From the NCBI GenBank assembly GCA_022844065.1, contig JALHML010000035.1:1-6650 (forward strand): DNA of 6,650 nt. Reading direction: 5' to 3'. Below the pieces are notes generated by a model. The model ran no database searches. It saw nothing but the letters and a program-made list of their open reading frames with translations, and had not been told where the DNA came from. The position numbers and the translations under genes were made by a program. This document shows positions 6,101 to 6,650 of this stretch, one piece after another (position 1 is the first letter of the stretch; each line of letters opens with the position of its first letter). Source of the DNA: Minisyncoccota bacterium. Its GTDB lineage: Bacteria > Patescibacteriota > Minisyncoccia > Phycocordibacterales > Phycocordibacteraceae.

Positions 6101-6650
6101 TGACGCAAGTCATACTGAGCGTCTGCGTATTACAGGAGATGGCAAGGTTGGTATTGGTACCACTACTCCTACTGACGCACTGACAGTGAACGGAGGAGTG
6201 TATGGAAATATTGCGAACGCCACAGGAGCTGACAACGCTATCTTTGGATTTAGAATAAATAATACTGGAGTCGGTGGTCGAGACTGGAGAATGGAACAGG
6301 GACGTTCTGCAGTAGGTGAGTTTAATATCACTGACTGTTCTGCAAGCTGTTCGCAACGGCTGGTTATTAACTCCTCAGGCAAAGTCGGTATTGGTGCAAC
6401 GAGCCCTAGTGAGCGGCTGCACGTTAAAGATTCAGAAGTCTTTACTCGAATGCTTCTTGAAAATACATCTGGCGCTTCATCTCAAGTATTTGCGCAAGCG
6501 GGGACTGGATACGGAGGCGTAGGGTCCTTAACTAACAATCCTTTCATTCTCTATGCAAACAATTCAGAAGCCATAAGAATTGCAACCGGCGGCAACGTCG
6601 GTATTGGCAATACGAACCCCGCCGCATATCAACGACTCACAATTGGAGAC
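165..6650 (+). CDS. giant membrane-anchored surface fibre protein with N-terminal HTH and phage tail-fibre-like repeats (3' partial)
   Basis: The frame is open for 2162 codons and runs off the window. ATG 165 is the first start after an in-frame TAA at 138-140. There is no Shine-Dalgarno sequence in the 20 bases before it. Order of parts: excisionase/MerR-type HTH (~10-58), Lys/Arg-rich linker (59-96), one hydrophobic segment (97-113), amphipathic and coiled-coil stalk (~135-248), Thr/Ser/Ala/Gly-rich shaft modules (~255-1440), then nine GNVGIG-type repeats (1478 onward). The positive-inside rule puts the HTH in the cytoplasm and the repeats outside. Many shaft motifs match those known from phage tail fibres (LAEGSTNLYFTNAR, WGNHASAGYL, ANHTGTQ, VTDETGTGSLVF). 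Cysteine is almost absent: only C31, C2058 and C2062. Likely role (inference): adhesion or host/partner contact by an episymbiotic CPR cell. A phage structural gene is less likely because of the HTH and membrane segment. No catalytic domain is visible. Confidence 0.88.
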   Translation, partial: MSAPSNKNILLSSAEAAEIAGVTSGYITRVCREGKLKGVRRDASWFVEKAELETYLIKVATEKKVRAEKLARERAAEYYANVPKKTSRRTPTLSRTMAVSFATLLLVAGAVWAEGTLVPLPVQKQTGVASALASVPSLELDVVDAYDTIKEWFLHPVYRFVQSIVPTRTPGIAEAEATPTVETKTIIERITERVIERTPVQITRYVTESVTISGITEAILNERLLATRNETTDSILAKINARNYQSFRDSPPSTDRIDGSTITNSTFGGTSVTTNALTATNATTTNLYTTGFGIGLDYLTDITGYGLDIQNGQLVVTLSTSPFATSTADGWFTSKDTDDLAEGSTNLYFTNARVRSALSSTIPGLTYTSGTGVFSLTSGYEIPLTASTTNWNTFYDTPSSRIVAGTNLSWSGNTLNATGGGGGVSTTTANTWGQLQTFTTGINVNSETFTDLTGAGLQNLSGVLTLNTTGDWTGTFDGQEGAYYLANSFSTTSANTWLATKNTTNLAEGSNLYYTDMRSRAAISSSAPGLTYTAGTGVFSLTAGYNVPLTASTTNWNTAFDWGNHASAGYLTNTSIDTSAELATIVTDETGTGSLVFSASPTFTGTSVFANLAATHATTTNFAISSIASSLLKTNAAGTIVAALAGTDYVQDVTGNWTGTFDGQEGLYYLARANHTGTQLASTISDFAATARGLFSSSATGLTYTSGTGAFSLTAGYSIPLTASTTEWSTAYTSRISSATYPLQFTSNVLSLAFGTTTANTWGPLQTFTSGINVNGETFTDLTGTNLVNTGGSLGLSTSYPGQTSITTLGTISSGTWQGTAISPTYLDPLVLLSTEIDTSAKLAAIVTDETGSGALVFGTSPTFITPALGTPSGAVLTNATGLPVSTGIAGLATGIATWLATPSSANLITAVTDETGTGSLVFNASPTFTGTSIFANATFTNATTTNFGLGGSTFTSLLGSGLLNTAGVLTLDRTGDWTGTFDGIEGSAYLARANHTGTQLASTISDFATTARGLFSSSATGLTYTSGTGAFSLTAGYSIPLTASTTEWSTAYTSRIASVSYPLQFTSNVLSLAFGTTTANTWGPLQTFGNLTATNATTTNLYVSGETRVATLTGLLKATAGIVTSAVAGTDYQAAGNYITALTGDITASGPGSAAATLATVNANTGSFGSSTAIPTFTVNGKGLITAAGTVAVIAPAGTLTGATLAPNVLASSLTSVGTLSSLTSAGTITFSGLSNGLVKATSGVLSAATAGTDYENPLTFTYPLVRSTNAISLAFGTTTANTWGPLQTFGNLIATNATTTSLGINSETFTDLTGAGLQNVAGVLTINTTGDWTGTFDGQEGSYYLARANHTGTQLAATISDFAATARGLFSSSATGLTYTSGTGVFSFTSGYTIPLTASTTNWNTFYDTPSTRITAGSGLSWSANTLLADLNTLDDTFFRQGGNSFGTTATLGTNDAQNLALKTGGATRMTFDTSGNAGIGITAPNRTLSINGTLGFAESNGNSIWHMSSASSALTFTKSGSFDAMTIGSTGNVGIGTTTPTTGKLVVTPGGAGDAPVSISQVSDNPYLEITRYTGSVGSYYGSRLKQNLGDFTIETAPGAAIGSQSYTERFRVTSAGNVGIGTTSPSSRLHLAGSTGSALNTILEPTGWSGLKHRFGVQYSGDTSVLSNNALLTSATAGTLDNTAQTGSALILGASGSLNYVQASAGSGSRTFTSALYVDSAGSIGINSTAPETKLHVAGSSLAPSLSAEKAIFKVAGSSSVDIQFGTDPSSPYSSWIQTTNGAGNSYPLSLNPLGGTVGIGNSAPQAPLHVTYPFAKTDTTERAGFELSSNDSSGWFGLKVRGIGAASQANRVFTFQTHESGVSNSGNIALQPYGGNVGINTTVPQTKLEVNLVATNVSSLMDAGNVNDVALFRAPYNASPESAGNSGAKWGIRFVGRNDGAYDNVKSGAIYGVSEDAAAGYNRTVGLAFHTSSHDASHTERLRITGDGKVGIGTTTPTDALTVNGGVYGNIANATGADNAIFGFRINNTGVGGRDWRMEQGRSAVGEFNITDCSASCSQRLVINSSGKVGIGATSPSERLHVKDSEVFTRMLLENTSGASSQVFAQAGTGYGGVGSLTNNPFILYANNSEAIRIATGGNVGIGNTNPAAYQRLTIGD
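192..338 (+). other. excisionase/MerR-type helix-turn-helix domain (residues ~10-58)
   Basis: The run SSAEAAEIAGVTSGYITRVC, followed by REGKLKGVRRDASWFVEKAELETYL, has the layout of HTH_17/excisionase domains. A first helix with the AAE signature is followed by a turn at GVTSGY, a recognition helix YITRVCREG, a KLKGVRRD wing, and the W-F-V strand plus final helix ending in TYL. Domains of this kind normally bind DNA. Here it lies ahead of a membrane segment, so it should face the cytoplasm. Family assignment is from motif recognition, not a search. Confidence 0.75.
453..503 (+). other. single transmembrane segment / uncleaved or cleaved signal anchor (residues 97-113)
   Basis: MAVSFATLLLVAGAVWA is uninterrupted hydrophobic sequence preceded by a basic stretch (KKTSRR, residues 84-89, and R95) and followed by acidic E114. 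By the positive-inside rule the N-terminus is cytoplasmic and the C-terminus outside. Residues V111-W112-A113 form a weak small-x-Ala signal peptidase site, so cleavage cannot be excluded. No second membrane segment was seen in the remaining ~2050 residues. Confidence 0.8.
705..908 (+). other. charged stalk with coiled-coil character (residues ~181-248)
   Basis: Residues include the repeated ER-hydrophobic pattern IIERITERVIERTP, then GITEAILNERLLATRNETTD and SILAKINARNYQSF. The hydrophobic spacing suits a short parallel coiled coil that would multimerise the fibre just outside the membrane, as trimeric fibres often need. Directly before it lies an amphipathic piece with aromatic residues (TIKEWFLHPVYRFVQ, ~148-162) that could lie on the membrane surface. 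Oligomer state is inference. Confidence 0.5.
1161..1409 (+). repeat. shaft module 0 (residues 333-415)
   Basis: Starts with the phage-fibre motif DDLAEGSTNLYFTNARVR, then PGLTYTSGTGVFSLTSGY and IPLTASTTNWNTFYDTPSSR, ending LSWSGNTL. The second half reappears in module 4 almost unchanged. It is followed by a five-glycine linker (residues 419-423). Confidence 0.75.
1576..1883 (+). repeat. shaft module 1 (residues ~471-573)
   Basis: Opens with DWTGTFDGQEGAYYLA, then a second LAEGSNLYYTDMR motif in the place where modules 2-4 have ARANHTGTQ. Continues PGLTYTAGTGVFSLTAGY and PLTASTTNWNT and ends with FDWGNHASAGYLTN, a motif frequent in phage tail fibres. It is a hybrid of module 0 and the later modules. 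Confidence 0.7.
2131..2468 (+). repeat. shaft module 2, direct repeat of 3094-3431
   Basis: Encodes NWTGTFDGQEGLYYLARANH, TGTQLASTISDFAATARGLF, SSSATGLTYTSGTGAFSLTA and on to TTTANTWGPLQTF. It aligns without gaps to 3094-3431 at a constant offset of 963 nt (321 codons). The run 2283-2372 is identical to 3246-3335 over 90 bases. Confidence 0.85.
2694..2957 (+). repeat. phage tail-fibre-type VTDETG / ALGTPSG block (residues 844-931)
   Basis: Reads IVTDETGSGALVFGTSPTF, ALGTPSGAVLTNATGLPVST, GIAGLATGIATWLATPSSAN, then a second VTDETGTGSLVFNASPTFTG. This chain of motifs is familiar from phage and prophage tail-fibre proteins. A third VTDETG unit lies earlier at residues ~580-605. I see no enzymatic signature; the block probably forms a beta-rich fibre segment. 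Confidence 0.7.
3094..3431 (+). repeat. shaft module 3, direct repeat of 2131-2468
   Basis: The protein is nearly the same as module 2, with changes such as Q to I in FDGIEG and SSAT to ASVS after the TSRI motif. DNA identity is patchy: a 35-base identical run around ACCGGCACACAACTGG, a diverged stretch with mostly synonymous changes, then the 90-base identical run. Confidence 0.85.
3552..3941 (+). repeat. AGTDY-flanked tail-fibre-type block (residues 1130-1259)
   Basis: Bounded by AGTDYQAAGNY at its start and AGTDYENP at its end. Between them are LTGDITASGPGSAAATLATV, VNANTGSFGSSTAIPTFTVN, GKGLITAAGTV, and a stretch of serine/threonine-rich repeats (LTSVGTLSSLTSAGTITF). The LTGD and VNGKGLIT elements are typical of phage tail-fibre shafts. 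Another AGTDY lies just before module 2, suggesting that AGTDY marks module boundaries. Confidence 0.65.
4162..4451 (+). repeat. shaft module 4 (residues ~1333-1429)
   Basis: Begins DWTGTFDGQEGSYYLARANH like modules 2 and 3 (1068 nt after module 3) but ends TASTTNWNTFYDTPSTRI plus LSWSANTL like module 0. It is the last shaft module; the GNVGIG ladder starts about 50 residues later. Confidence 0.75.
4596..6650 (+). repeat. distal ladder of nine GNVGIGTTxP-type repeats (residues 1478-2162)
   Basis: Motif starts lie at residues 1478, 1534, 1620, 1726, 1800, 1880, 1993, 2072 and 2143. Typical units are GNVGIGTTTPTTGKLVV, GNVGIGTTSPSSRLHLAG, GKVGIGATSPSERLHV. Spacing is uneven (56 to 113 residues) because different beta-rich inserts separate the motifs. 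Such ladders are known in bacterial and phage fibre proteins, often ahead of a C-terminal intramolecular chaperone (Peptidase_S74), which would lie beyond the window. The CxxxC pair (C2058, C2062) is in the insert before the eighth motif. Confidence 0.8.

Noticed and set aside
165..6650. Prophage tail-fibre gene
   Set aside because: Phage tail fibres do not normally carry an N-terminal HTH and membrane anchor, and no other phage gene is visible. Only the modules look phage-like. Flanking sequence could still change this view.

Overview
The window is almost entirely one giant gene. A plus-strand frame opens at ATG 165 and stays open for 2162 codons to the last base, so its 3' end is missing. 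It encodes a probable cell-surface fibre protein. From N to C terminus it shows a MerR/excisionase-type helix-turn-helix (residues ~10-58), a basic linker, one hydrophobic membrane segment (~97-113), a short charged stalk with coiled-coil character (~181-248), a Thr/Ser/Ala/Gly-rich repetitive shaft (~255-1440), and a ladder of GNVGIG-type repeats (~1478 to the window end). No other gene is contained in positions 165-6650.

Organism (inference): the style fits a Patescibacteria/CPR bacterium, most likely of the Parcubacteria group. Reasons are the membrane-anchored HTH of the type 'AAEIAGVTSGYITRVCREGKLKG', the 'NATTTNLY' and 'TTTANTWGPLQTF' shaft motifs, and the lack of a Shine-Dalgarno sequence. 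The standard code fits: there is no in-frame UGA in 2162 codons. No marker gene is present to prove the taxon.

Layout: 1-110 holds the probable 5' end of a divergent minus-strand gene, and 111-164 is a short AT-rich intergenic region. It contains a 29-bp imperfect palindrome (126-154), a good operator candidate between the two divergent starts. Positions 165-6650 are the fibre gene. Its shaft (about 927-4490) is built of related modules, two of which sit exactly 963 nt apart and share a 90-nt identical run. The shaft also carries several motifs familiar from phage tail fibres. The distal part (about 4590-6650) has nine GxxGIx repeats.

Taken together, the model is a protein anchored by one membrane helix with a DNA-binding domain inside and a very long phage-like fibre outside. 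Whether the HTH is a working sensor/regulator or only a conserved anchor cannot be decided from the sequence.
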